Source of the DNA: JAGWAJ01 sp965215155
Lineage (GTDB): Bacteria > Acidobacteriota > Vicinamibacteria > Vicinamibacterales > UBA8438
Length of the DNA stretch: 64,000 bases
Assembly (NCBI GenBank): GCA_965215155.1
Contig: CBDCCY010000001.1
Location: forward strand, 558,001 to 622,000
Direction: 5' to 3'
Shown: positions 16,901 through 23,554 of the stretch, one piece after another
How positions within the stretch are numbered: position 1 is the stretch's first letter
How the letters are laid out: every line of letters begins with the position of its first letter
The notes under the pieces: generated by a model
Databases searched by the model: none
What the model saw: only the letters and a program-made list of their open reading frames with translations
What the model was told of the DNA's origin: nothing
Translations under genes and position numbers: made by a program

Positions 16901-17337
16901 CCGACAACGGGCCGGTCGACGGCGACGGGCGGCGCAGCATCTACCAGGAGATCCGCCGCAACGCCCACAACCCGTTCCTGGAGGTCTTCGACCTGCCCAA
17001 GCCGGCGACGACGCGCGGCCAGCGGGACGCCACGAACGTCCCCGCCCAGTCGCTCGCGCTGCTCAACAGCCCGTTCGTCATCGGGCAGGCGGCCGAATGG
17101 GGCCGGCGGCTGGCCGAGGGCGAGGCGTCATCGGTCGACGGACGCATCCGGCACATGTTCGGCAAGGCGCTCGCGCGCCCGCCGGACGAGGCGGAGCTCG
17201 CGCGGGTCACCGAGTACCTGGACGCAACCGCCGCGGCGCGGGGCGTCGACCGGTCGCTGCTGCTCTACGACGCCGCCGTGTGGCAGGACGTCGCGCACAG
17301 CCTGTTCAACCTGAAGGAGTTCCTCTACATCCCGTAG
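13924..17337 (+). CDS. DUF1549/DUF1553 secreted cytochrome c protein (PSCyt1-PSCyt2-PSD1 type)
   Basis: A 1137-residue exported protein. The signal peptide spans residues about 11-31. A PSCyt1-type haem domain follows, with CYACH (Cys62-His66) in NCYACHSGR and the later MLMPPTG. The DUF1549 domain begins near residue 190 and includes HFGERWARHWMDL, with a second haem-type motif CARCH at 376-380 (SCARCHDHKFD). A concanavalin-like insert comes next. The C-terminal DUF1553 domain contains NPLTARVAVNRVWRHLFGFGIV and ATNVPAQSLALLNSPFV. This architecture is known from Planctomycetes and Acidobacteria, where it is always paired with a DUF1501 protein, as here 19 bp downstream. A role in polysaccharide or sulfated-glycan processing is only a literature suggestion. 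It may be expressed from a TAGATT box about 15 bp upstream. Confidence 0.88.
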   Translation: MNPTPTRSRRGLVVLAVSALAAAGLPGAGSAQPPAPAAAARVPAGQAEFFESTVRPLLADNCYACHSGRVDPPFGGLRLDSREGLLAGGESGPAVVPGRPAESALVERLHGRPMLMPPTGPLAGEDIAALTRWVEMGAPWPGAAATTVAGPPDPSAPFDLPQRRRTHWAWQPVREVEPPPVADEGWPATPVDRFLLAALEAAGLGPAPDADPAALIRRLSFDLRGLPPAPAEIARFVGDDSPAAYARLVDRFLASPHFGERWARHWMDLVRYSESHGSEGDPDIPFAWRYRDFLIRAFNGDVPYDQLIREHLAGDLLDDPRLDAAGRTNESMLGPAHFRLVEHGYQPVDPWEDRVKWTDNQVDVASKAFLGLTVSCARCHDHKFDAISQQDYYAFFGTLYGARPTMRAVDAPAVLETNRDALAALKADIRGRLAGAWSAAAEGVEAGLLAELRQEIRDTEDGEAGPAAAAATAGSAAGGAGADAANGSVLAAWRALAAVEAADFPRAWNDLRAHWDAETAARERFNAEHFEPLWDLGGSDYGVAVGHGTGRPAAPSRPGEFAIERRGDRLLNGIHPGGAYTHLLSTKHPGVIQTPRFRIDSDYLSFRVMGGDLSFVQLIIENYPVPRGGIYHLRYSPKSDEMTWAQWDTEFWKGFTAYIEFATQDDATRFQLDPEDARLRHRPTRRGDGRSFIGASRIVSHDRPGTPRETVVPILALLDGGSAEAEPASREDLAARIGRRAGEAVAAWGEDRLTERQAVFLDELVRADLLPRSLEKLVVLREPVAEYRRLERAVPVPRRAPGVIDEAAPDQPLLVRGSHRNPGDVVPRAFLTAVDGRPYPDPGLVRLHLADAIAAPDNPLTARVAVNRVWRHLFGFGIVRTVDNFGRLGDPPSHPALLDHLARGFVDDGYSIKRLVRRLVLSRAYRMSSRPAAYGAEVDPSNRLLRQANLRRLDGEAIRDAMLSISGRLDPTLYGPSVPVHYAARRGLTEGDPDNGPVDGDGRRSIYQEIRRNAHNPFLEVFDLPKPATTRGQRDATNVPAQSLALLNSPFVIGQAAEWGRRLAEGEASSVDGRIRHMFGKALARPPDEAELARVTEYLDATAAARGVDRSLLLYDAAVWQDVAHSLFNLKEFLYIP

Positions 17338-17356
17338 CCGACGAAGAGGATCGACG

Positions 17357-18847
17357 ATGTCCTTCGACCCGCGCCAGCACCCTTGGCCACGACCGTTCCT
17401 GACGCGCCGGGAGATGCTGCGGCAGACCTCCACCGGCTTCGGCTGGCTCGCGCTGACGGCGCTGATGGCCGACCGGGCCTACGCGGGGCCGTCTCAGGGG
17501 AGCGCGGCCGGCCCGCCGGGCGGGGCGGCGGCCGCGGACGGGCCCCTCGCCGCGAGGGCCCCCGACTTCGCGCCGCGGGTGAAGAACGTCATCTTCTGCT
17601 ACCTGTCCGGCGGCCTGTCGCACGTCGACTCGTTCGATCCGAAGCCGCGGCTCGCGGCCGAGGCGGGGCGGCCGATGCCTTTCGAGACCGAGCGGACGAT
17701 GTTCAACCAGGACGGGAACATCTGGCCGAGCCCGTGGGAGTTCACCCGCTACGGCGAGAGCGGCATTCCGGTGAGCGCGCTCTTCCCGCACATCGGGAGC
17801 GTCGCCGACGAGCTGACGGTCATCCGCTCCATGACGGCGCCGTTCATGGAGCACGCGCAGGCGAACTTCTACTTCCACTGCGGCATGCCGTTCACGGGCT
17901 TCCCGAGCATGGGGGCCTGGATCACCTACGGGCTCGGGACCGAGAACCAGAACCTGCCCGGCTTCGTCGTCCTCGGGAGCGGCGGCATTCCCCTCGGGGG
18001 CATCAACGTCTTCGGCAACGGCTTCCTGCCCGCCGTCCACCAGGGCTCGCTCATCTACCCGGAGCATGCCGAGCCGCTGCACAACGTCCGCCCGAGCGAG
18101 ACCGACGCACGGCAGCGTGCGCGGCTGGCGTTCATCGGCGACCTCGACCGGGAGTTCCTGCGCCGCACCGAGGGCGAGGCGCGCGTCGAGTCGGCCATCG
18201 ACAACTACGAGACCGCCTACCGGATGCAGACCGCCGTCCCGGAGTTGACCGACCTCGCCGGCGAGACGGAGGCGACGAAGCGGCTCTACGGGCTGGATTC
18301 GCCCAACGCCTCGACGGCCGCCTACGGCCGCCAGTGCCTCGTGGCGCGCCGCCTCGTCGAGCGCGGCGTCCGCTTCGTCGAGCTGACGATGGTCGGCACC
18401 GACGGCATGGGCCAGGCCGCCAACCCGTGGGACCAGCACACGAAGCTCGAGGAGGGCCACACGGCCAACGCGCTCACCGTGGACCAGCCGGTCGCGGGGC
18501 TGGTCAAGGACCTGCGGTCGCGCGGCCTCCTCGACGAGACGCTGGTGATCTTCTCGGGCGAGTTCGGCCGTACGCCGTTCGTGCAGGGAACCAACGGCCG
18601 CGACCACAACCCCTACGGCTTCAGCCTCTGGCTGGCCGGAGGCGGCCTCAAGAAGGGCTTCATCCACGGCCGCACCGACGAGTACGGCTACCGCGTGGTC
18701 GAGAACGCCCACACCGTCCGCGACCTCCACGCCACGGTGCTGCACCTCCTGGGGCTCGACCACCAGGGCCTCACCTACCGCTTCGGCGGCCGCGACTTCC
18801 GCCTGACTGACGTCGACGGGCACCCGATCCGAGGGATCCTGGCGTAG
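17357..18847 (+). CDS. DUF1501 family exported protein
   Basis: A 496-residue protein in the sulfatase/alkaline-phosphatase superfamily. The N-terminus LTRREMLRQTSTGFGWLALTALMADRAYA is a Tat-like signal that lacks the full twin arginine pair. NVIFCYLSGGLSHVDSFDPKP follows at about residue 77. Later marks are FVELTMVGTDGMG...WDQHTKLEEGH, LVIFSGEFGRTPF and NGRDHNPYGFSLWLAGGGLKKGF, which together define DUF1501. The superfamily binds metal ions through such Asp/His residues, but the substrate is unknown. It sits 19 bp after the DUF1553 gene and is almost certainly co-transcribed and acts in the same complex or pathway. Confidence 0.88.
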   Translation: MSFDPRQHPWPRPFLTRREMLRQTSTGFGWLALTALMADRAYAGPSQGSAAGPPGGAAAADGPLAARAPDFAPRVKNVIFCYLSGGLSHVDSFDPKPRLAAEAGRPMPFETERTMFNQDGNIWPSPWEFTRYGESGIPVSALFPHIGSVADELTVIRSMTAPFMEHAQANFYFHCGMPFTGFPSMGAWITYGLGTENQNLPGFVVLGSGGIPLGGINVFGNGFLPAVHQGSLIYPEHAEPLHNVRPSETDARQRARLAFIGDLDREFLRRTEGEARVESAIDNYETAYRMQTAVPELTDLAGETEATKRLYGLDSPNASTAAYGRQCLVARRLVERGVRFVELTMVGTDGMGQAANPWDQHTKLEEGHTANALTVDQPVAGLVKDLRSRGLLDETLVIFSGEFGRTPFVQGTNGRDHNPYGFSLWLAGGGLKKGFIHGRTDEYGYRVVENAHTVRDLHATVLHLLGLDHQGLTYRFGGRDFRLTDVDGHPIRGILA

Positions 18848-19048
18848 GACGTCGGGAACGGCGGTCGCCGCCACGAGGGCGACTCCCGGATCGACGCGCG
18901 CTGCCAGACAAGGACGGCCTGTCGAATGCTCAGCGGGCAGTTTGTCGAGCGCGCCGGTCCTCTCAGGCGTCGCGATGGGGCCGGGCTGGCGCTGTCGCAG
19001 TCTGGCTGCCGGCCGAGGGTGTCGAACGGTCCGTGCGAGGATGGCCCG

Positions 19049-19070
19049 GAGATACGGGTGCCCGTATCTC
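19049..19070. promoter_or_regulatory. Perfect inverted repeat upstream of the intron; possible vapBC operator or intron target hairpin
   Basis: Arms GAGATACGGG and CCCGTATCTC (10 bp, perfect) are separated by TG. It ends 24 bp before the 5' end of the group II intron. Two roles are possible. Bacterial class C introns insert just after terminator-like hairpins, and this fits. It also looks like the operator expected in front of a vapBC pair, whose coding part now begins on the far side of the intron. Confidence 0.55.
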
Positions 19071-19845
19071 TGAAATGGTAGGCTGGCGGCGATGGTGCGT
19101 CGTGCCGACGCGGGCGGGAGACCGGCTGCGTCACGCTGTTCTTCTCCAGCGGGTGCAAGTCCCGCCTCGGTAAGCGCCGGAGCGCCGAGTAGCAGACCCC
19201 AGGCACGACCGGAGACGGCCGTGGCCCGAGCGGGGTGTCAGAAGCCTCTTCGGAGGGAGCAAGTCCGCGGGCCGCAACATGAAGTGAAGCCTGCAGCCTC
19301 GACACATTCACAATCCGAGAGCCGAGCCGCTCATCTCACGGCGAAGGCCATGTCTCCCGCGCCCCGGTCCGGCGGTGTACGCGCGGGAGGTCTCGGCGGG
19401 GTATGGGGCGCAGCACGCGGACACGGAGAGGGACGGAACACGAGAGGCCCGTCTGCGCGGCCCGGGTCGGGGCAGCGCGGCCCGCATAAGCCGAAGGTGA
19501 AAGCGGGCGCGGCGCAGCGGGAGTCCGAGGGGGCCATAGTACTGCGGAGGGCCGTGCAGCAGAACGCGGCCGGAGGGAAGGGCCCCTGCGGTGGACACGG
19601 CGTGGGCGCAAGGACGCGCGAGGGCATGGCCGGCGAGACCGGACCCAACTCCCCCGGGAGGCGTCCGCCTCTCGACCAAGTGCGCCAATTGCAACGACGC
19701 CTGTGGGCCGCGGCCAAGCGGTCCCCGAAGCGGCGCTTCCACGCCCTGATGGACCGGATCTGGAGGGATGACGTCCTCCGGGAGGCGTGGCGGCGTGTCA
19801 AGCGGAATCGTGGCTCGGCGGGTGTCGATTCCGAGACGCTGGCCG

Positions 19846-19853
19846 AGATTGAG
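19846..19853. repeat. 8-bp target-site duplication of the ISL3 element (left copy)
   Basis: AGATTGAG immediately left of the IS end is repeated exactly at 21385-21392 on the right. Eight base pairs is the usual duplication for the ISL3 family. Confidence 0.9.
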
Positions 19854-19895
19854 GGGTCTTCCGCAGAATCTGTGGGTAAGAACGGAGGCTGGTAG

Positions 19896-20034
19896 TCCTC
19901 GTCAGACAAGAGGCAGCGTGCCCGTGTGCTCGCCGCCGTCAAGGCGCTTCGCTCCGCTCCGCCCCCGCTGCGCGGGGCTGACGGCCTGGACGCCGGCTCC
20001 GCGCACGAGCGCCCCGGCTCTCGTCTGACGAGGA
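19896..20034 (+). other. Nested inverted-repeat leader inside the ISL3 element
   Basis: An outer 12-bp perfect pair TCCTCGTCAGAC / GTCTGACGAGGA (19896-19907 with 20023-20034) encloses GCCGTCA / TGACGGC (19935-19941 with 19979-19985). That in turn encloses CCCCGC-TGC-GCGGGG (19963-19977). The sequence CCTCGTCAG of the outer arm recurs in the right terminal inverted repeat (21375-21383, inverted). It could be a structured leader RNA, a subterminal transposase-binding array, or a small nested element. No reading frame with coding character is seen. Confidence 0.5.
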
Positions 20035-20175
20035 CCAAATGCCCGACGCCCGTATCGGGAGGGCGATGGCCCGTCCCGAAGCACAGAACGCAGCCTCGAC
20101 ATCGGAAACGCATCCCGTTCCGGAATCCGCGACAATTGGTGTTGCAGCAGCCAAGCGACGCGGAAGGGGAACGGG

Positions 20176-21378
20176 ATGCAACTCAAGAGTATCTTGAATC
20201 GGGTCCAGAAGCACCCGTCGTTCATCTACGAGACGGTGCGGCTGGTGGAGCACCCGCAGTTGACCCTCGAGGTTCGGGTGCGGCCTCGCGCCGGGACCCG
20301 CGCGACGTGCTCGCAGTGCAGGCGCCGGGCCCCGGGCTACGACACGCAGGCGGTCCGGCGCTTCGACTTCGTGCCCCTGTGGCACATCCCCGTGGTCTTC
20401 CTCTACGCGATGCGCCGCGTCGACTGCCCGCGCTGCGGCGTACGGGTCGAGGCGCTGCCGTGGGCCACCGGCAAGCACCGACTGACCGACGCCTACGCCT
20501 GGTTCCTCGCCGGGTGGGCCAGGCGTCTGTCGTGGCAGGAGGTCGCCGCGGCGTTCCCCACGTCCTGGGACACCGTCTATCGGGCCGTGCGCATGGCGGT
20601 CGACTGGGGCCTCGCGCACCGCGACCTCACGAACATCGAGGCCATCGGCGTCGACGAGCTCTCCCGCCGCCGCGGGCAACGCTACCTGACGCTGGTCTAT
20701 CAGATCGACGGTCACTGCAAGCGCCTGCTGTGGGTCGGCCGCGAACGCAAGGCCGCGACGTTGGAGGGCTTCTTCGACATGTGGAAGCCCTACCTGAAGG
20801 TGGTTGCCGAGCGCGCCGGCCAGGCCGTGCAGGTGCTCGACCGCTTCCACATCATGAGCCATTTCTCGCAAGCGATCGACGAGGTGCGCGCGGCGGAGGC
20901 CCGGAAGCTCGCCGCCGCGGGCCGGGCGCCGGTGCTCAAGCGCAGCCGCTGGCTCCTGCTCAAGCGTCCGGAGAATCTCAGCGACGAGCAGCGGGGCCGG
21001 CTTGCGGAGCTGGTGCGTCGCAACCTGCGCACGGTTCGCGCCTACCTGCTCAAGGAGGACTTTCAAGCGCTGTGGGGCTACGTGTCGCCGTACTGGGCCG
21101 GCCGGTTCCTCGACCGCTGGTGCACTCGGACGATGCGCTCGCGGCTCGACCCGATGAAGGAGGTGGCCCGCATGCTGCGCTCGCACCGCGACCTGATCCT
21201 GAACTGGTTCCGGGCCCGAGGGCAGTTCTCCAGTGGCATTGTCGAAGGCTTCAACGGGAAGGCCAGAGTGATCACCAAACGGGCGTATGGCTTCCGCACC
21301 TCCGCGGCACTGGAAGTCGCTTTGTATCATGCACTTGGCGACCTGCCCGAACCAGAACTCACCCACAGATTCTGCTGA
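20176..21378 (+). CDS. ISL3-family transposase
   Basis: A 400-residue DDE transposase, full length. An N-terminal zinc-ribbon pair is visible in CSQCRRRAPG and VDCPRCGVRVEALPW, followed by a helix-turn-helix region SWQEVAAAFPTSWDTVYRAV. Catalytic residues are Asp in EAIGVDELS, Asp in VQVLDRFHIMSHF and Glu in SGIVEGFNGKARVITKRAYGFR. The stop codon lies inside the right terminal inverted repeat. GGAAGGGGAACGGG precedes the ATG. Confidence 0.93.
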   Translation: MQLKSILNRVQKHPSFIYETVRLVEHPQLTLEVRVRPRAGTRATCSQCRRRAPGYDTQAVRRFDFVPLWHIPVVFLYAMRRVDCPRCGVRVEALPWATGKHRLTDAYAWFLAGWARRLSWQEVAAAFPTSWDTVYRAVRMAVDWGLAHRDLTNIEAIGVDELSRRRGQRYLTLVYQIDGHCKRLLWVGRERKAATLEGFFDMWKPYLKVVAERAGQAVQVLDRFHIMSHFSQAIDEVRAAEARKLAAAGRAPVLKRSRWLLLKRPENLSDEQRGRLAELVRRNLRTVRAYLLKEDFQALWGYVSPYWAGRFLDRWCTRTMRSRLDPMKEVARMLRSHRDLILNWFRARGQFSSGIVEGFNGKARVITKRAYGFRTSAALEVALYHALGDLPEPELTHRFC

Positions 21379-21384
21379 CGAGGC

Positions 21385-21392
21385 AGATTGAG
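21385..21392. repeat. 8-bp target-site duplication of the ISL3 element (right copy)
   Basis: AGATTGAG, identical to 19846-19853. Reading resumes in the reverse-transcriptase frame directly after it. Confidence 0.9.
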
Positions 21393-22536
21393 CAGCGCGG
21401 TGTCGATGAGTTCCTGCGGGAACTCGGCGCGGCGTTGCGCGCGGGGACGTATCGGCCGCAGCTGGTCCTTCGGCGGTACATTCCCAAGGCCGATGGCCGA
21501 CGACGACCGCTGGGGATACCGACGGTCCGTGACCGGGTGGCGCAGATGGCCGCGACGCTGGTGTTGAGCCCCATCTTCGAGGCGGATTTCCGCGATTCGT
21601 CGTATGGGTTTCGACCGAAGCGGAGCGCGACGCAGGCGCTGGAGGTCCTTCGCGTCCGCGGGGCGCGCGGGGGCAGCCACGTGCTGGACGCCGACATCTG
21701 CGACTACTTCAGCAGCATCGACCACGCGAAGTTGCTGACGCTGGTGCGCCAGCGGGTGTCGGACCGGCGAGTCCTTCGTCTGCTACGGCTGTGGCTGGCG
21801 GCGGGAGTGATGGACGAGGGGCGGGTGCATCGGACCCTGGCGGGGACTCCGCAGGGGGGCGTCATCTCGCCGCTCTTGTCGAACATCTTCCTGCATGTGC
21901 TCGACCGGGTCTGGGAGGACCGGTGGGCGCACCTGGGTACGCTGGTGCGTTACGCCGACGACTTCGTGGTGATGTGCGATACGAAGGCGGCGGTCGAGAC
22001 GGCTCGGGAGCGGGTGGGCCTGGTGCTGGCCCGCCTCGGGCTGGAGCTGCATCCGGAGAAGACGCGGGTGGTCGACCTGACAGACGGCCGTGAAGGCTTC
22101 GATTTCCTGGGGTGTCATCTGCACAAGCGCATGAGCGGTCCCATCTGGGCCCGCAAGCGGCGACGGGTGTATTTCCTGCACCGCTGGCCGTCTCGACGTG
22201 CGATGAAGCAGGTGCGCGCCCGCGTGCGGGCGCTGACCCCTCGGGGCCGCTGCCACACGGACCTGCGTCTGGTCATCGCGGACGTGAACCGGGTCCTTCG
22301 CGGGTGGGGGCAGTATTTCCGGACCGGCAATGCGGCGACCCACTTCGTACAGCTCGACGACTACGTGGCTGGGCGTCTGCGCGGCTTGCTTCTCAAGCGT
22401 GCGGGGGCTCGTCTGGTGGCTGGTCGGGCGCGGGCTTGGCGTCGTCCGTTCTTCGAGGCCCTGGGGCTCGTCCGCCTGCGCGGCACGATTCGGTATCCGG
22501 GGGTGGTGCATGCTGCGACCTGAAGTCCACCTGGTA

Positions 22537-22567
22537 AGCCGTGTGCGGGAAATCCGCACGCACGGTT
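22537..22567 (+). ncRNA. Group II intron domain V
   Basis: The strand folds as AGCCGTG / CACGGTT with a two-nucleotide CG bulge, then TGCGG closed by a GAAA-type loop and CCGCA. The AGC triad at the base, the two-base bulge and the GNRA-like loop are the hallmarks of the catalytic domain V. Its conservation suggests the ribozyme core is intact even though the RT gene is broken. Confidence 0.8.
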
Positions 22568-22629
22568 TGAACGGGGGTCTTGCTTTCAGCCGGTCGGTAC
22601 CGCCGCCCGGTGCCCAGTGAGATCTACCA

Positions 22630-22878
22630 ATGAAGACGACGGTCGAGCTGTCCGACGACCTGGTGCTGGCAGCCAAGCGGTATGCGGCCCGGCACGGCAT
22701 GACGCTGCGGGCCGTCATCGAGCACGGGATTCGGTCGACGCTCGGCGCCGAGCAGAGGGCGGCGAAGCCGTTCACCCTGCGGGATGCGAGCGTGGACGGC
22801 ACAGGGCTGCGAGCGGAGTTCCGCGACGAGGACTGGCCGCGCATGCGGCAGGCGGCCTATGGGGAGCGGGGCGGTTGA
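22630..22878 (+). CDS. vapB: VapB-type antitoxin
   Basis: An 82-residue protein starting MKTTVELSDDLVLAAKRYAARHGMTLRAVIEHGIR, a ribbon-helix-helix antitoxin layout (DUF2191-like). The C-terminal half (FTLRDASVDGTGLRAEFRDEDW) is the toxin-binding tail. It would bind and neutralise the PIN toxin encoded next and repress the shared promoter. The toxin frame starts with a TTG overlapping this gene's TGA. The gene begins right at the 3' edge of the group II intron, so its natural promoter has probably been separated from it. Confidence 0.8.
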   Translation: MKTTVELSDDLVLAAKRYAARHGMTLRAVIEHGIRSTLGAEQRAAKPFTLRDASVDGTGLRAEFRDEDWPRMRQAAYGERGG

Positions 22879-23307
22879 TCGCCGTCGACAGCAACGTCCT
22901 GATCCACGCTCATCGGCAGGATTCCGGTGGCATGCCCGCGCGCGCCTGCGTGCGCGACCTCGCGGAGGGACGCGGCGCATGGGCGATTCCGTGGCTCTGC
23001 CTCCAATGAGTTCCTGGCCATCGTCACGCACCCGCGCGTCTACGCTCCGCCCTCTCCTGTGGCGAGCGCGATCGACCAGATCGGCGCCTGGATGGAATCG
23101 CCCAGCCTGGTCCTGATCGGCGAACCCCGAGACCATTCGTCGATACTGCGCGGCCACTTCGTGGCCGGACGGGTGCACGGCCCCATGGTGCACGACGCGC
23201 GCATCGCGGCCATTTGCGTCGGTCACGGGGTCCGGGAACTGCTGACCGCCGACCGCGACTTCAGCCGCTTTCCCTCGCTGACGACCCGCAACCCGCTCGT
23301 AGCGTGA
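22875..23307 (+). pseudogene. vapC: VapC-type PIN toxin, frameshifted
   Basis: The first frame reads LIAVDSNVLIHAHRQDSGG...WAIPWLCLQ and stops at 23009. The +1 frame continues without a gap as NEFLAIVTHPRVYAPPSP...VHDARIAAICVGHGVRELLTADRDFSRF to 23307. One extra nucleotide near 23003-23006 explains this, since homologues have a leucine or histidine directly before EFLAIVTHP. All PIN acidic residues are present across the two pieces (Asp in AVDSN, Glu in NEFLA, Asp in HDARI and TADRD). The toxin is either inactivated, consistent with loss of antitoxin control, or the shift is a sequencing error. Confidence 0.82.
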
Positions 23308-23311
23308 TCCG

Positions 23312-23488
23312 TGGGAGTTCCACGGACGCATCGCACCGAAGAATGAGCGCTTCTGCGGGGCGCTCGAGGCGCGCGGCGTGACTCTCGACGAGCCCTACCG
23401 CCGGAGTCCCGAAGGCGTCGGCTACGCCTTCCTGACCGACCCGTGGGGAGTCCGGATCGCGCTCACGGACGGGTTGCGGAGCCCGTAG
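23312..23488 (+). pseudogene. VOC (glyoxalase/bleomycin-resistance) family protein, C-terminal remnant
   Basis: A 58-residue open stretch ends ARGVTLDEPYRRSP, GVGYAFLTDPWGVRIALTDGLR and TAG at 23486. The FLTDPWGVRIALTDG block is the characteristic end of a VOC metalloenzyme, with the N-terminal module missing. It follows 4 bp after the end of the broken vapC. The gene was probably truncated when the toxin-antitoxin segment arrived. Confidence 0.65.
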
Positions 23489-23554
23489 CTTCCACGGCCC
23501 CGGCCCGCCAGCCCTCCGCCCCGGTCTCGCGAGCGCCCGCGGCCTGCCGCGGAA

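Larger units (their letters stand above)
19854..21384 (+). mobile_element. ISL3-family insertion sequence, 1531 bp, complete
   Basis: The ends are inverted repeats. The left end begins GGGTCTTCC and the right end, read inward, begins GCCTCGTCA. Both then continue with the identical 15-mer GCAGAATCTGTGGGT. It is flanked by a perfect 8-bp duplication AGATTGAG and carries one intact transposase gene. It lies inside the group II intron's reverse-transcriptase gene. About 300 bp between the left end and the transposase are non-coding and contain nested inverted repeats (see 19896-20034). Confidence 0.92.
19626..22523 (+). pseudogene. Group II intron reverse transcriptase/maturase, split by an ISL3 insertion
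   Basis: The 5' part (19626-19853, 76 residues) contains RQLQRRLWAAAKRSPKRRFHAL and RIWRDDVLREAWRRVKRNRG, the RT N-terminal domain. The 3' part (21393-22523, 376 residues) resumes at QRGVDEFLRELGAALRAG. It includes RYIPKADGRRRPLGIPTVRDR, the RT active site LVRYADDFVVM, and the maturase domain ending WGQYFRTGN...RRPFFEALG. Removing the IS plus one copy of AGATTGAG joins the two parts in frame (AEIE-QRGVDEF) to a 452-residue protein, so the insertion is recent. No HNH endonuclease domain is present. As it stands the enzyme cannot be made whole. Confidence 0.9.
19095..22631 (+). mobile_element. Group II intron (bacterial class C-like), interrupted by an ISL3 element
   Basis: The 5' end has the consensus GTGCG (19095-19099) and continues with CGGGCGGGAGACCGGCTGCG and GGTGCAAGTCCCGCC, typical of bacterial group II ribozyme domain I. 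An open frame encodes a reverse transcriptase without an endonuclease domain, as in class C. Domain V is recognisable at 22537-22567. A domain VI helix can be drawn from GGTCTTGCT (about 22577) to AGTGAGATC (22616-22624) with a bulged A at 22626. The 3' end is therefore near 22630 but not exactly fixed. Without the 1.54-kb insertion (ISL3 plus one copy of its target duplication) the intron is about 2.0 kb, normal for class C. Upstream lies a hairpin, the usual class C target. Confidence 0.8.

Noticed and set aside
18850..19048. Possible gene between the DUF1501 gene and the intron
   Set aside because: Frames on either strand are low-complexity and lack motifs. Nothing supportable is seen except the hairpin at 19049.
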